Below are positions 17,480-26,749 of a stretch of DNA of 64,000 nucleotides, piece by piece. Within the stretch, counting starts at the first letter, position 1. Each line of letters begins with the position of its first letter. Below the pieces are notes generated by a model. That model was not told the origin of the DNA and made no database searches. It was given only the letters and a program-made list of their open reading frames with translations. This DNA comes from Bacteroidales bacterium. GTDB lineage: Bacteria > Bacteroidota > Bacteroidia > Bacteroidales > JAADJA01. The position numbers were made by a program, and so were the translations under genes. The DNA lies in the NCBI GenBank assembly GCA_020052415.1, contig JAGVPB010000014.1, forward strand, positions 30,485 to 94,484, given 5' to 3'.

Positions 17480-18265
17480 TTACTCAAACGTAAAAGTGAG
17501 TTGAAAAACCTTAGAAGAAAGTTTATCAATGCCTTCTGTATAAATGTTGTTTTCATGTTTCAACATATCAAAAAACCCATAGGACATGGTAAGTTCGGTT
17601 CCAAATTTAAACCATTCAAAATAGAAGTCAAATCCAAAGCCCAGATCACCATAGATATCATTCCTGTTCAGCTTAACCAGCACCTGGCCTGTTTCCTTTT
17701 TCTTTTTTGCCTGCGACGACAAATCGAGGCGGTAGGTAAATCCGCCTAAAAGATAAGCCCTGAAATTGCCCTGCCTTTTGGACTTATATTTTAAATGAAA
17801 TGGAAATTCAACAAAAGTGGACGGTACATTTTTGCGGACATCAATGAGCAAACTATCCGGAAATCTCATGAAGCGATAGTCGAGATTTCGTTCCCCAAAA
17901 GACAGGGACGGTACAAACCTGAGATCGAAATAATTTCCAAGACGGAGGTTTGAAACGATACCAACGGTAAATCCATAAGTGGGTTCGGATTCGATTGAAT
18001 AGATCAATGCAGAGTCGGCATTAATTTCAGCAGCAGCAATTGAATCAAAGTAGGTGCGGTGCAGATTCTCGACGGGCCGTATGGTAAAAAGCATTTGATT
18101 AACGGCGAGTATAAATCCGAAATGATATTTAGAGTAATCGTAAGTAGGCATGTTTTCAACTTTTTGCCTCTGTGCTAAAGTGTCAAATGGAATCACAAAA
18201 ACCAGGCTGGTAAAAGCTGCTATTAAAAATCCGGATAACCTCAAGAATATTCTTTTTTTGATCAT
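17480..18265 (-). CDS. porT: PorT family type IX secretion outer-membrane protein
   Basis: A 261-residue outer-membrane beta-barrel with a signal peptide ending near LAQ (residue 31). The segment YHFGFILAVNQMLFTIRPVE (residue 46 on) is the characteristic PorT start. The rest alternates hydrophobic and polar residues and ends in an aromatic strand (FQLTFTFE), as in eight-stranded barrels. PorT/SprT is needed for assembly of the T9SS, which exports the many sorting-domain proteins of this window. Its partner genes (porK-porN, sov) are not in the window. Confidence 0.87.
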   Translation of the reverse strand: MIKKRIFLRLSGFLIAAFTSLVFVIPFDTLAQRQKVENMPTYDYSKYHFGFILAVNQMLFTIRPVENLHRTYFDSIAAAEINADSALIYSIESEPTYGFTVGIVSNLRLGNYFDLRFVPSLSFGERNLDYRFMRFPDSLLIDVRKNVPSTFVEFPFHLKYKSKRQGNFRAYLLGGFTYRLDLSSQAKKKKETGQVLVKLNRNDIYGDLGFGFDFYFEWFKFGTELTMSYGFFDMLKHENNIYTEGIDKLSSKVFQLTFTFE

Positions 18266-18336
18266 TAATAACGGGAGTCAAACATTATTATTTTCGCGCA
18301 AATTTAATTATTATTTATTCAAATCTCACGGACTTA

Positions 18337-19344
18337 TTAAAGTTTCAGGCTAAGCGCTTCGCGTTGCAACTGCTGTTTGTCCACCGGAACTACACCTGAT
18401 TTTTCGCACACCAGTCCTCCAGCAAGGTTCGAAACGGAAGCAAGAACCGTTGGATGAGCTTTTACGGCAAGGCACAAAGACGCCACACTTATCACAGTGT
18501 CGCCGGCGCCGGAAACATCCGCAACGGATCTGATGTGTGAAGGAAGTATGCGTGAATTTCTCACTCCGTTGTCGCTGTATTCAACAAAAATACCGTCCTC
18601 CGAAAGGGTTAGCAATATGATTTCCGAATGTATCAGCTTGTTTAACTGTTCGACAGCTTTCTTCAGCTGCAACTCATCCCTTGCATCAAAATCCAGATTC
18701 AGCCCTTCTTTAAGCTCTTTAAGGTTAGGTTTGAAAAGGCTGATATTCTTATATGCACTGAAATTCCTTTTTTTCGGATCAGCCGCAACGGGTATTTTTT
18801 TTTCAGAGGCAATACGAACTACTTTGCCGATCAGTTTTTCAGAAATAATTCCTTTATCATAATCCTGAAAAATAATCACATCAATTTTATTTCCAGTAAC
18901 GATTTTCTCTATGCAGTTGTCGAATGCGCCGGCATCCTTTGGTTCAAGCGGAATATCGGTTTCTTCGTCCACACGCAGCATTTGCATTTTGTTTCCGATT
19001 ACCCTGAATTTTGTAGTTGTGATTCTTTCATCGCTTCTTAAAATTCCGGTAGTTTCCATATCCTGCTCCTTCATTATATCCAGAAATTCCTTTCCTTTCT
19101 GGTCGTTTCCTACAACGGAGCAAAGAATTGGATTTGCCCCGAGAGCCTTAATATTCAATGCAACATTTGCTGCGCCTCCGAGTCTGTTTTCACGGCTTTT
19201 AACTGTTACTATCGGGACAGGCGCTTCCGGCGAAATACGATCAACCTTACCCCATAAATAGGAATCAACCATCACATCACCGATGATCAGGACATTCAAC
19301 TGATTAAATGAATCGAAAAGATGAGCGATTAATTTTTCTTTCAT
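18337..19344 (-). CDS. hldA: D-glycero-beta-D-manno-heptose-7-phosphate kinase (HldA/RfaE1 type)
   Basis: A 335-residue PfkB/ribokinase-fold enzyme. It corresponds to the kinase half of HldE and would phosphorylate heptose-7-phosphate at C1 for ADP-heptose. Visible motifs: VLIIGDVMVDSYLWGKVDRI then SPEAPVPIV at the N-terminus, RLGGAANVALNIKALGANP (substrate site) and DVSGAGDTVISVASL with the catalytic Asp near residue 280. No nucleotidyltransferase domain is fused. I start at 19344 (MKEKLIAHLF) because the promoter box overlaps the ATG at 19377. It follows nnrE on the same strand. Confidence 0.87.
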   Translation of the reverse strand: MKEKLIAHLFDSFNQLNVLIIGDVMVDSYLWGKVDRISPEAPVPIVTVKSRENRLGGAANVALNIKALGANPILCSVVGNDQKGKEFLDIMKEQDMETTGILRSDERITTTKFRVIGNKMQMLRVDEETDIPLEPKDAGAFDNCIEKIVTGNKIDVIIFQDYDKGIISEKLIGKVVRIASEKKIPVAADPKKRNFSAYKNISLFKPNLKELKEGLNLDFDARDELQLKKAVEQLNKLIHSEIILLTLSEDGIFVEYSDNGVRNSRILPSHIRSVADVSGAGDTVISVASLCLAVKAHPTVLASVSNLAGGLVCEKSGVVPVDKQQLQREALSLKL

Positions 19345-19374
19345 GTAACGGCCCTTATAATCCTCCATTTCCGG

Positions 19375-19402
19375 CAAAAATAACGATTTTGATTAAATGC
19401 AA
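19375..19402 (-). promoter_or_regulatory. promoter of hldA
   Basis: On the minus strand TTG (19402-19400), 17 bp, TATTTTTG (19382-19375). It indicates that hldA has its own promoter and that translation starts at 19344. Confidence 0.6.
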
Positions 19403-19435
19403 TGAAGAATTAAGGGTATTACTTTTACCTCGAAA

Positions 19436-20179
19436 TCAACTGAAGATAATTAATTTATTGATTTTTACCAGGGCACTTTCAGCAAAAACCTTTTTCAGGT
19501 TTTCGGTTTCAATTTTAAGAGTCTTGTACAATTCGGGCGGGACACTAATATCTGCAAGGTATAAGTCGCCGATGTATTTGGAGGCTTTTTGCCTGAAAAG
19601 GCCGAATTTAGGGATCGCCAGAGCCATAGTAGCATCTGCCTTTATAGTCGGTTCACCGGGTTTCCCTGTTGAAAGATCAAGGCCGGACGGCGTATCGAAT
19701 GATAGCACCGGAATGCCGGCATTATTTATTATTTCGATTAATTTGGCAACTTTTTCCCCGGGATTTCCCTGAAAACTGTAACCCACAATTCCGTCAATGA
19801 TCAGGTCTGCCTGGTCAAAATTATCAATTGTTGGAATTTTCATTTTCTGGCAAATTGAAAACTGGTGGACGGTTTCCTGTCTGAACTTACCCTTGGGATC
19901 AGTCAACAGTATGCTTACTTCTGCACCCCAGTTTTTTAACCTGCGCGCTGCAACCATTGCTCCGCCTCCATTGCCTCCGGGACCTGCGACAACGATGACC
20001 TTTTTTTCATAAGGCTCATTCACGAGAAACTTTTCCCTGGCCAATTCGGCGAGGTTATGGCCTGCATTTTCCATCATCTGTATCAGGCTGATGCCATAGT
20101 CTTCCGTCATCAGCCGTTCGATCTCCTTCATTTGATCGGGAATAATATATGGAAGATTTCCTTTAAAGTGAGTCGTCAT
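19436..20179 (-). CDS. nnrE: NAD(P)H-hydrate epimerase (YjeF N-terminal domain)
   Basis: A 247-residue YjeF_N domain protein that epimerises damaged (R)-NAD(P)HX so it can be repaired. Signatures: ISLIQMMENAGHNLAEL (near 33), VVAGPGGNGGGAMVAARRL (near 64), the catalytic region ADLIIDGIVGYSF (near 120) and VLSFDTPSGLDLSTG (near 152). The C-terminal ADP-dependent dehydratase domain (NnrD) found fused in many bacteria is absent here, so it must be encoded elsewhere. The protein is cytosolic. Confidence 0.9.
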   Translation of the reverse strand: MTTHFKGNLPYIIPDQMKEIERLMTEDYGISLIQMMENAGHNLAELAREKFLVNEPYEKKVIVVAGPGGNGGGAMVAARRLKNWGAEVSILLTDPKGKFRQETVHQFSICQKMKIPTIDNFDQADLIIDGIVGYSFQGNPGEKVAKLIEIINNAGIPVLSFDTPSGLDLSTGKPGEPTIKADATMALAIPKFGLFRQKASKYIGDLYLADISVPPELYKTLKIETENLKKVFAESALVKINKLIIFS

Positions 20180-20246
20180 TAGTATATTTTATTTTTATGG
20201 TTATTATTGGCCATTTTAAATTTAAAACAGTTCCGGAAATAATCTC

Positions 20247-21176
20247 TTAAAACCTTTTTGTATAACCGTGACAATACGGAAGAGAACCCTTATGTTCATA
20301 ATAATCCTGGTGGTAATTTTCTGCTTGCCAAAACTCCGTTGCCTTCCTCAGCCTGGTCACTACCTTATATCCTTTATTTTTAAGAATGCCAATCAGCTTT
20401 TCAGCAATTTCTTTTTGCTCGTCAGTTCGGTAAAAAATTTCCGAAAAGTATTGTTCGCCGATATCGGGGCCCTGACCATTTGCCTGGGTTGGGTCATGAA
20501 TCTCAAAAAACAGCCGTGCTAACTTTTCATACGAGGTTTTTCCCGGGTCAAAAACTATTTCAATTGCTTCAACATGCCCGGTAGTATGTGAACACACCTC
20601 TTCATAAGTCGGATTCTTTTTTGTACCTCCGGTATAGCCAACGGTTGTTGTAATCACGCCGGGTTCTTTCTGCATGTAATATTCGACGCCCCAAAAACAG
20701 CCTCCTGCAAATATTGCCGTATCAGTTTTACTCATAATGTTTTCCGGTATAAAATTTAATGAAATGGAATTGACACAATGCCTTGTATTTTTTTCAGTGA
20801 ACCTTTCGCCCTTAAAAACATGGCCAAGATGTCCCCCGCAATTTGAACACACAATTTCAGTCCGTTGTCCATCGGCATCAGGAATTCGTTTTACAGCACC
20901 CTCGATTTCGTCATCAAAGCTCGGCCAACCGCAATCCGAATCAAACTTATCCTCCGACCTGAACAAAGGTGTACCGCATTGTTTGCATGTATAGGTGCCG
21001 TCTTCTTTAAAGTCAACATATTTGCCCGAAAAAGGACGCTCAGTGCCTTTATGAAGGATTACCTTCCCCTCCTCCGGTGTCAATGGATTAAATTTCATAT
21101 CATTGCCATTCTGTGCACATGCAGTTAGCCAACCGATCAAAAATATCAACAAAGATTTTATTATATTCGACCCCAT
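20247..21176 (-). CDS. fused peptide-methionine sulfoxide reductase MsrB-MsrA, lipoprotein
   Basis: A 309-residue bifunctional reductase of R- and S-methionine sulfoxides. An N-terminal lipoprotein signal (FLIGWLTAC) places it in the envelope. MsrB comes first: zinc Cys pairs CKQC and CSNC, GWPSF and the catalytic Cys in RHCVNSISLNF (near residue 135). MsrA follows from about residue 150 with GGCFWGVEYYM, GYTGGTKKNPTYEEVCSH and GHVEAIEI, ending with EFWQAENYHQDYYEHKG. The B-A order is opposite to PilB-type fusions. It would repair oxidised methionines in periplasmic or surface proteins. A possible -7 box TACATTTG (21197-21190, minus) lies upstream. Confidence 0.93.
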   Translation of the reverse strand: MGSNIIKSLLIFLIGWLTACAQNGNDMKFNPLTPEEGKVILHKGTERPFSGKYVDFKEDGTYTCKQCGTPLFRSEDKFDSDCGWPSFDDEIEGAVKRIPDADGQRTEIVCSNCGGHLGHVFKGERFTEKNTRHCVNSISLNFIPENIMSKTDTAIFAGGCFWGVEYYMQKEPGVITTTVGYTGGTKKNPTYEEVCSHTTGHVEAIEIVFDPGKTSYEKLARLFFEIHDPTQANGQGPDIGEQYFSEIFYRTDEQKEIAEKLIGILKNKGYKVVTRLRKATEFWQAENYHQDYYEHKGSLPYCHGYTKRF

Positions 21177-21331
21177 TAAATATATCCCGCAAATGTATTA
21201 AAATCATTAACAACCGGATTTTTGATTTGTTTAAATTCGCGTCAATTTTATTGTTTCCTGAACTGTCAACTGTGAACTGTGAACTCCAAACTCAAAACTC
21301 CAAACTTTGAACTTATTCCTACCTTTGCCTC

Positions 21332-22129
21332 ATGTATTTCATCATCGTCGTATCGGATGGAACCGGCCGGACTGCCCAGCAGGCGCTGGATGCAGCACTT
21401 ACTCAGTTTGAGGATGCACAGGTGGAAATCCTTGTGAGGCCAGGTGTTCGAACCAGGCTGCAGGTGCTTGAGGTAGTGGAGGAAGCCTTAAAGAAAAAAG
21501 CCTTCATTGCTCATACCCTCGTCTCCAACGAAATGCGAAGCCTCATGCTTGAAACAGCAAGAAAACTTAATGTTGAAACCATTGACATCATGGGTCCCCT
21601 GTTGCTCAGGCTCTCTCACCAGTTTGCCAATGCCCCCGCCGAGAAACCAGGGCTCTTTCATGAACTCAACAAAGATTATTTCACGCGGATAGAAGCCATG
21701 GAATATACTTTCCGGCATGATGACGGTCAGAGAGAACATGAACTCGACAAAGCCGATATTATCCTCGTCGGTGTTTCGCGAACATTCAAGACGCCACTCA
21801 GCATTTACCTTGCAATTAAAGGGTGGCTGGTTGCCAATGTTCCTATTGTACTCGATATGAAGGTCCCGCCAATTCTTTCCGAAATAGAGCCGTCCAGGAT
21901 ATTCGGACTGACAACTTATCCCACGGCATTGGCTCAGCTTAGGCGTTCCCGCCATGAACATCTTGGAGGTTCAACAGGCAATTATGCAAATTTCGATCAT
22001 GTAACCCGTGAGCTGAGGTTTGCCACCGCTATTTTTCAGCGGCATCCGCGCTGGGCTGTGATTAATGTTGCTCATAAGCCAATAGAGGAAATAGCCTCTG
22101 AAATTCTTGCGCTTTACAACCGGCATTAA
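21332..22129 (+). CDS. pyruvate phosphate dikinase / PEP synthase regulatory protein (DUF299)
   Basis: A 265-residue bifunctional kinase-phosphorylase that switches pyruvate phosphate dikinase or PEP synthase off and on by phosphorylating a Thr near its catalytic His. Family features: the N-terminal VVSDGTGRTAQQALDAAL, the P-loop-like GVSRTFKTPLSIYLA (near 150) and the C-terminal NYANFDHVTRELRFA and WAVINVAHKPIEEIA. The more usual P-loop has Ser where Phe stands here (GVSRTSKTP). The start is fixed by the family N-terminus. The TACCTTTG only 4 bp before the ATG is too close to be its promoter. Confidence 0.9.
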   Translation: MYFIIVVSDGTGRTAQQALDAALTQFEDAQVEILVRPGVRTRLQVLEVVEEALKKKAFIAHTLVSNEMRSLMLETARKLNVETIDIMGPLLLRLSHQFANAPAEKPGLFHELNKDYFTRIEAMEYTFRHDDGQREHELDKADIILVGVSRTFKTPLSIYLAIKGWLVANVPIVLDMKVPPILSEIEPSRIFGLTTYPTALAQLRRSRHEHLGGSTGNYANFDHVTRELRFATAIFQRHPRWAVINVAHKPIEEIASEILALYNRH

Positions 22130-22213
22130 TTAATACTGATCCAGGTATATATTATAGAGGAATGTGAAAATGAAAACGGATAGCAGGCAGTTGGCAATCA
22201 TCAATCTGCAGTC

Positions 22214-22345
22214 TGCATTTCCCAAAACCCGTAACGCACACCATACCTTTATACCAATATACCCTTATACCCATATACCCTTATACCCAAATTCCCTTAT
22301 ATCCTTCCTTTTCACAGAATCTGGAATATAATACCGCTTATCCGT
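22214..22345. repeat. diverged hairpin of 9-bp CCCTTATAC units
   Basis: A run of CCAATATAC, CCTTATACC, CATATACCC-type units with 9-bp periodicity, followed by a tail (TTATCCGTATAAT) similar to the ends of the elements at 28148 and 30292. No coding sequence is visible. Confidence 0.5.
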
Positions 22346-22403
22346 ATAATTTTTGAACCACGATTGTTTTTCTTTGTTAATTTGCCGGTAAACTGTTGTT
22401 TTA

Positions 22404-23321
22404 ATGTTACAAACTCATTGGGGTGAATTTGCTGCGCTGCTTACTGCCAGTTTCTGGACTGTGACCAGTTTGGTTTTTGAAGCCGCAGGTAAGCGTATCG
22501 GTTCACTTACACTCAATCTCATCAGGCTTTATCTTGCCTTTCTTATCTATACCGTTTTTCTTTCGTTCAGAAGAGGCATTGCTTTTCCGGTTGATGCGAG
22601 CGCCGATGCCTGGTTTTGGCTGTCACTATCGGGATTGGTTGGTTTTGTCATCGGTGATTTGCTGTTATTCAAGGCTTTTGTTGTTGTAGGTGCGAGGGTC
22701 TCTATGCTGATCATGGCGCTGGTTCCGCCTATAACAGCAATAACAGGCTGGATCATTCTTGGAGAAACCCTTTCGCTCCTCAATATAACCGGTATGTTTC
22801 TGACTATTTCGGGGATCAGCCTTGTGGTTTTAAAACGTAAAGCTCCGGAACTTAACGGAGCAACCAGAAACGGCGTAAAGTTTTCTTACCCTCTTAAAGG
22901 AATTTTTCTTGCGGTCGGTGGCGCTTTTGGCCAGGCAGTGGGATTGGTTCTGAGTAAATTCGGCATGAAGGATTACGATGCTTTTGCAGCTTCACAAATA
23001 AGAGTATTTGCAGGAATGATCGGCTTTACAATACTTTTCTTTGTTTTAAGGAGATGGGCCAATGTTTGGGAAGGTTTGAGCAACAGGAAGGGAATGCTTT
23101 TTACTATTATTGGTTCTATTTTCGGCCCTTTTCTCGGTGTTTCGTTTTCGCTTATAGCCATTCAACATACCAATACCGGTGTGGCAGCCACCATCATGTC
23201 AATTGTGCCGGTGCTTATCATTCCTCCGGCGATTCTCATCTTTAAGGAAAAAGTGTACCTGAAGGAAATTATCGGGGCTGTGATTGCTGTGGGTGGAGTA
23301 GCGCTGCTTTTCCTAAGCTGA
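22404..23321 (+). CDS. EamA/DMT family membrane transporter
   Basis: A 305-residue inner-membrane protein with ten predicted helices arranged as two EamA repeats (about residues 5-140 and 165-305). Each repeat ends in the typical VPPITAITGWIILGETLSL or VPVLIIPPAILIFKEKVYL motif before the last helix (VVLKRK / AVGGVALLFLS). Members export amino acids, metabolites or drugs; the substrate cannot be read from the sequence. It stands alone, between repeats. Confidence 0.88.
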   Translation: MLQTHWGEFAALLTASFWTVTSLVFEAAGKRIGSLTLNLIRLYLAFLIYTVFLSFRRGIAFPVDASADAWFWLSLSGLVGFVIGDLLLFKAFVVVGARVSMLIMALVPPITAITGWIILGETLSLLNITGMFLTISGISLVVLKRKAPELNGATRNGVKFSYPLKGIFLAVGGAFGQAVGLVLSKFGMKDYDAFAASQIRVFAGMIGFTILFFVLRRWANVWEGLSNRKGMLFTIIGSIFGPFLGVSFSLIAIQHTNTGVAATIMSIVPVLIIPPAILIFKEKVYLKEIIGAVIAVGGVALLFLS

Positions 23322-23360
23322 GAAGGAAATCAGGGATTTTCTGTGGCTGATCTGTTTGTA

Positions 23361-23440
23361 ACCACATAGGCACATAGGACACATAGGTTTTCACATAGAT
23401 CCTTCAATAATTTCTACTGTGAACTATGTGCCTATGTGGT
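23361..23440. repeat. short CCACATAGG palindrome without a gene
   Basis: The left arm ACCACATAGGCACATAG (23361-23377) is the exact reverse complement of the right arm 23424-23440. An inner pair TTCACA/TGTGAA lengthens the hairpin. The arms match the ends of the 528-bp element at 42497-43024, so this looks like an internally deleted copy. Confidence 0.8.
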
Positions 23441-23502
23441 GAGCTTTATTATTTCTTCAACCTTTTATAATGCTTTTTGTTTTATAATAAATTTAACTCA
23501 AT

Positions 23503-23715
23503 ATGAAAATAAGTGCACGAAACCAACTAAAAGGCAAGGTTAAAAAGATCACCGAAGGAAGTGTGAACACAGAAGTTATCATCGAACTGGCTCCCGGCGT
23601 GGAGATAGCAGCAATGATCACCAAAACATCTGCCGAAGACCTGGGCATCAAACCCGGAAAGGAAGTGTATGCCGTGATCAAAGCTTCGAATGTGATGATC
23701 GGCGTGGATCATTAA
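23503..23715 (+). CDS. TOBE/Mop domain molybdate-binding protein
   Basis: A 70-residue single-domain protein matching molbindin. It begins MKISARNQLKGKVKKITEGS and ends VYAVIKASNVMIGV, the conserved Mop ends. Such proteins oligomerise and bind molybdate or tungstate oxyanions in the cytoplasm for storage or sensing. No molybdate transporter or cofactor gene is nearby. Confidence 0.92.
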   Translation: MKISARNQLKGKVKKITEGSVNTEVIIELAPGVEIAAMITKTSAEDLGIKPGKEVYAVIKASNVMIGVDH

Positions 23716-23755
23716 TAAATTAGGATTTGGGATTAAGGATTTAGGATTTTCAGGT

Positions 23756-25252
23756 TTAGCGGATTATGAGTTTACCGTCAGTGATTAGCTGCTTTCCATT
23801 GTTTATCATGAAGAAGTAAATCCCCTCTAAAAGATTTTCCTTTTCGATCACAAGTTCATTGGATTGGAACTGAAATTCTCTAACCACTATGCCTATTGAA
23901 TTATAAAGCAAAAGGTGGTATTCCAAAGCTTCATTATTTTCAATCGAAATCTTTGTCCTTGAGTGCATGGGATTGGGAGATAGAATCACTTTGGCAGTTG
24001 CCCCGATAAGTTCATTTACCCTACTTAAAAGGCTGTCGCAATTATATGGAATACCCCATTCTTCAATTCCTTTTTTGTAGTAAACCAACCCATGATAAAA
24101 TTCATTACCCCATTCACCATTATGCCAGTAAGGTCCTCCCAAATCCTCCAGGTAGGATTCTCCTTCGTAATACTTTTCTTTTGTAATGATCACCTGAATA
24201 CACTCGTGAGGAAAAACGGAATAGAAACCATCATTTAAATATTTCTGCAATTTGCCATATTCTTCATTGTTGATTTGAGTAAACCATTGGTATTCATAAT
24301 AATTTGTATCTCCTATCGCATAAAACATTTCAGGGCTATGATTCAAACCCTTATAATCAGAATATGCTGTTGAAATTGTTTCATTTATCGTATCATCAAA
24401 ATAATAGACCGTATCGAAATCAATGCTATAATCAATATATTGACGTCGTCCGCATCGCTTATATACAAATACAATGGTACTATCATTCAACCATTCTTTA
24501 TTTACTAAAGTTTTTATCATCTTTTCCTCAGAATAATCAGTCCACATATCCGCATATACAAGGCTATGAAATTCATCACCCACTTCAAAATTAAATATGC
24601 GGTTCATAGTTAAATTCTGAACTCCAATAGGAGGATTGCTGATGCCGCAAAGATCATTTTCCCTGATCTCATATTCAAGGAAGTCATTCAAATCAGGAAA
24701 AAGCTTAAAATTAATTGCCTTGAACAACCCATGATTCTTACTCAGCCAGATATGTTTGTTATTGATATTGTGAGAAACCGGATTTCCGCTTTCATCCATG
24801 GCCTGGAAAGATATTTTTTTAACCGAATCCGTTAATCCGAGGAATTCCAATTCGACTTTTTCTGTAACGGTGCTTACAATATATTGACCATCCTCAAATG
24901 TATAGCATGTCCAGGTTTCACCATTACCAGCCTGCGCTTTAATAAAGATAGGTTCCTGTAAAAAGTTATAGAACACGTTGTCCCCATTTGTATAAATATC
25001 AATTTTTCGTCCGATCCATGAAGGCCAGTCTTTTGAAAGACAATCAAAGTTACCATACTCCCCTCCAATCACCGGGAAATTATAATAGGAAAAATAACCT
25101 GATTGATTTTGAACAGAGTCAATTGATATGGCATGATATTGTATTCCATCCCAAAACATATACTCTGCATCTGCTTTGACACACTGATAATCCTGTGCTG
25201 CTGCAATTAGACTTGTGAAAATGCCGGTTAAAAATAAAATTGATCTTTTCAT
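23756..25252 (-). CDS. secreted protein of unknown function with T9SS sorting domain
   Basis: A 498-residue protein. The signal peptide MKRSILFLTGIFTSLIAAAQ sets the start at 25252; an in-frame ATG 31 codons upstream would lie in the promoter region. The body is rich in Tyr, Trp, Asp and Asn, with phrases such as GQWITNE-like FEDGQYIV and WHNGEWGNEFYHGLVYY. I find no known domain. The C-terminus (LSPNPMHSRTKISIENNEAL ... LLEGIYFFMINNGKQLI) is a type A sorting domain. It is divergent from the choice-of-anchor L genes. Confidence 0.85.
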   Translation of the reverse strand: MKRSILFLTGIFTSLIAAAQDYQCVKADAEYMFWDGIQYHAISIDSVQNQSGYFSYYNFPVIGGEYGNFDCLSKDWPSWIGRKIDIYTNGDNVFYNFLQEPIFIKAQAGNGETWTCYTFEDGQYIVSTVTEKVELEFLGLTDSVKKISFQAMDESGNPVSHNINNKHIWLSKNHGLFKAINFKLFPDLNDFLEYEIRENDLCGISNPPIGVQNLTMNRIFNFEVGDEFHSLVYADMWTDYSEEKMIKTLVNKEWLNDSTIVFVYKRCGRRQYIDYSIDFDTVYYFDDTINETISTAYSDYKGLNHSPEMFYAIGDTNYYEYQWFTQINNEEYGKLQKYLNDGFYSVFPHECIQVIITKEKYYEGESYLEDLGGPYWHNGEWGNEFYHGLVYYKKGIEEWGIPYNCDSLLSRVNELIGATAKVILSPNPMHSRTKISIENNEALEYHLLLYNSIGIVVREFQFQSNELVIEKENLLEGIYFFMINNGKQLITDGKLIIR

Positions 25253-25274
25253 GGGCTTATGATTTATCAAAAGA

Positions 25275-25306
25275 CAAATATATAAAAATTTAGGTTGCTT
25301 AACCAA
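25275..25306 (-). promoter_or_regulatory. promoter of the T9SS gene at 23756-25252
   Basis: On the minus strand TTG (25306-25304), 21 bp, TATATTTG (25282-25275). It lies 23 bp upstream of the chosen ATG. Confidence 0.6.
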
Positions 25307-25329
25307 CTGACTGTGAATAAAAAATGTCT

Positions 25330-25337
25330 TACTTTTG
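25330..25337 (+). promoter_or_regulatory. -7 box of the choice-of-anchor L gene
   Basis: TACTTTTG matches TAnnTTTG exactly, 24 bp before the ATG at 25362. No convincing TTG lies 17-21 bp upstream. Confidence 0.4.
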
Positions 25338-25361
25338 AATGTCACTTAATATATCAGCAAT

Positions 25362-26663
25362 ATGAAATCTTACAAATACTTTTTTATTACCCTCGTGGCG
25401 CTCATAACCACCCTTTCACAATCTCTTGCCCAGCTTGAAGTCAACAGCAATGTGACTCCCGAAGAAATGGTTGAGTTCTTCATCGGAGCAGGCATCAGTT
25501 ACAGCAATGTACAATATACGGGGGCAGATACAGCCAGAGGAACATTTATCAATGGCAGCACCACCAACCTCGGTGTCAACCAGGGAATAGCCCTCACAAG
25601 CGGAACTATAAGTTATATTCCCGGACCAAATGACATGGGAGGTATCAGCTATACCAATAACACCAATGGTGATTCGCTGCTGTCAGTCCTTGCAGGGACA
25701 ATAACATACGATGCCTGTATCCTGGAGTTTGATTTTATTCCGGCGGCCGATACAGCCTGGTGCGACTTTGTTTTCGGCTCGGAGGAATATCCTGAATGGG
25801 TCGGTGCATTTTTTAATGATGTTTTCGGATTTTTTGTGACCGGACCAAATCCGGCAGGCGGCAACTACGAGGTTCAGAATATAGCGCTTATTCCCGGTAC
25901 AACTCTCCCGGTTTCTATCAATAACGTAAATTCATTGTATTATTCTGAATTTTATGTTGACAACCTCAATGGAGAAACCATACAATATGATGGGTTTACA
26001 ACTGTACTTACAGCCAAATGCGCTGTCGTACCGGGTGCTGTCTATCATTTTAAACTTGCCGTAGCCGATGCAGGGGATTACATATTTGATACCGGAGTAT
26101 TACTCGAAGGACAGAGCTTTAAAAGTCAGGGTCCGGGCGATTTTCTTTCATTCGGTTTCCTTTCCGCTCTGAATCCCGGATTGCCGGAAGATATTTTCGG
26201 ACAAATCGAAAATAACATGGTTTCATTGATAGTTCCTGATGGGACTGATGTCACAGATTTAATCGCTTCCTTTGAAACTCCCGGCGGGGTGATTGTGAGC
26301 ATTGAAGGAGCAATCCAGCAAAGCGGCATAACGGTAAATGATTTTTCCGAACCGGTAAATTATTTTCTGGCTGGCATCAATGAAAAGGTGTGGCAGGTAA
26401 AGGTGGATATAGCAGTAGATATAGCCCAGAACACTTTCGGGGAAATAAGGATTTATCCTAATCCGTCAGCCGGTAAAATTGAAATTCAAAACATCTCTGA
26501 TGTGAAGGTCACGATTTACAGCCTGATTGGTTCAGTTGTAAAAGAATCAACAGCCTCTCAGCATGGAAATTCTGTTGTGGTTGATGATCTGCTTCCGGGA
26601 TTTTATTTTGTGGAATTGCTGAAGGACGGCAACCGGGAAGTGAAGAAAATTCAGGTAAATTGA
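25362..26663 (+). CDS. choice-of-anchor L domain protein with T9SS sorting domain
   Basis: A 433-residue secreted protein. A signal peptide covers residues 1-24 (TLSQSLAQ). The choice-of-anchor L domain shows its hallmarks: NVTPEEMVEFFIGAGISYSN, GIALTSGTISYIPGPN, DACILEFDFIPAADTAWCDF, VFGSEEYPEWVG and FNDVFGFFVTGPNPAGGN. A second beta region precedes the type A sorting domain (IYPNPSAGKIEIQN ... LLPGFYFVELLKDGN). The domain occurs in surface proteins that use varied anchors; the function is unknown. A paralog follows directly downstream. Confidence 0.9.
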   Translation: MKSYKYFFITLVALITTLSQSLAQLEVNSNVTPEEMVEFFIGAGISYSNVQYTGADTARGTFINGSTTNLGVNQGIALTSGTISYIPGPNDMGGISYTNNTNGDSLLSVLAGTITYDACILEFDFIPAADTAWCDFVFGSEEYPEWVGAFFNDVFGFFVTGPNPAGGNYEVQNIALIPGTTLPVSINNVNSLYYSEFYVDNLNGETIQYDGFTTVLTAKCAVVPGAVYHFKLAVADAGDYIFDTGVLLEGQSFKSQGPGDFLSFGFLSALNPGLPEDIFGQIENNMVSLIVPDGTDVTDLIASFETPGGVIVSIEGAIQQSGITVNDFSEPVNYFLAGINEKVWQVKVDIAVDIAQNTFGEIRIYPNPSAGKIEIQNISDVKVTIYSLIGSVVKESTASQHGNSVVVDDLLPGFYFVELLKDGNREVKKIQVN

Positions 26664-26749
26664 AAATGAATTAAGCCGGACTTTAAGCCCATAGCTGAAA
26701 AAGTCCTTAATTAAGGCAGAGTAAAGTATAAAACCTAAAATAAATGCTT

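Noticed and set aside
21320..21327. TACCTTTG as promoter of the PPDK regulator gene
   Set aside because: It ends 4 bp before the start codon, which is set by the family N-terminus, and has no TTG at the right distance.
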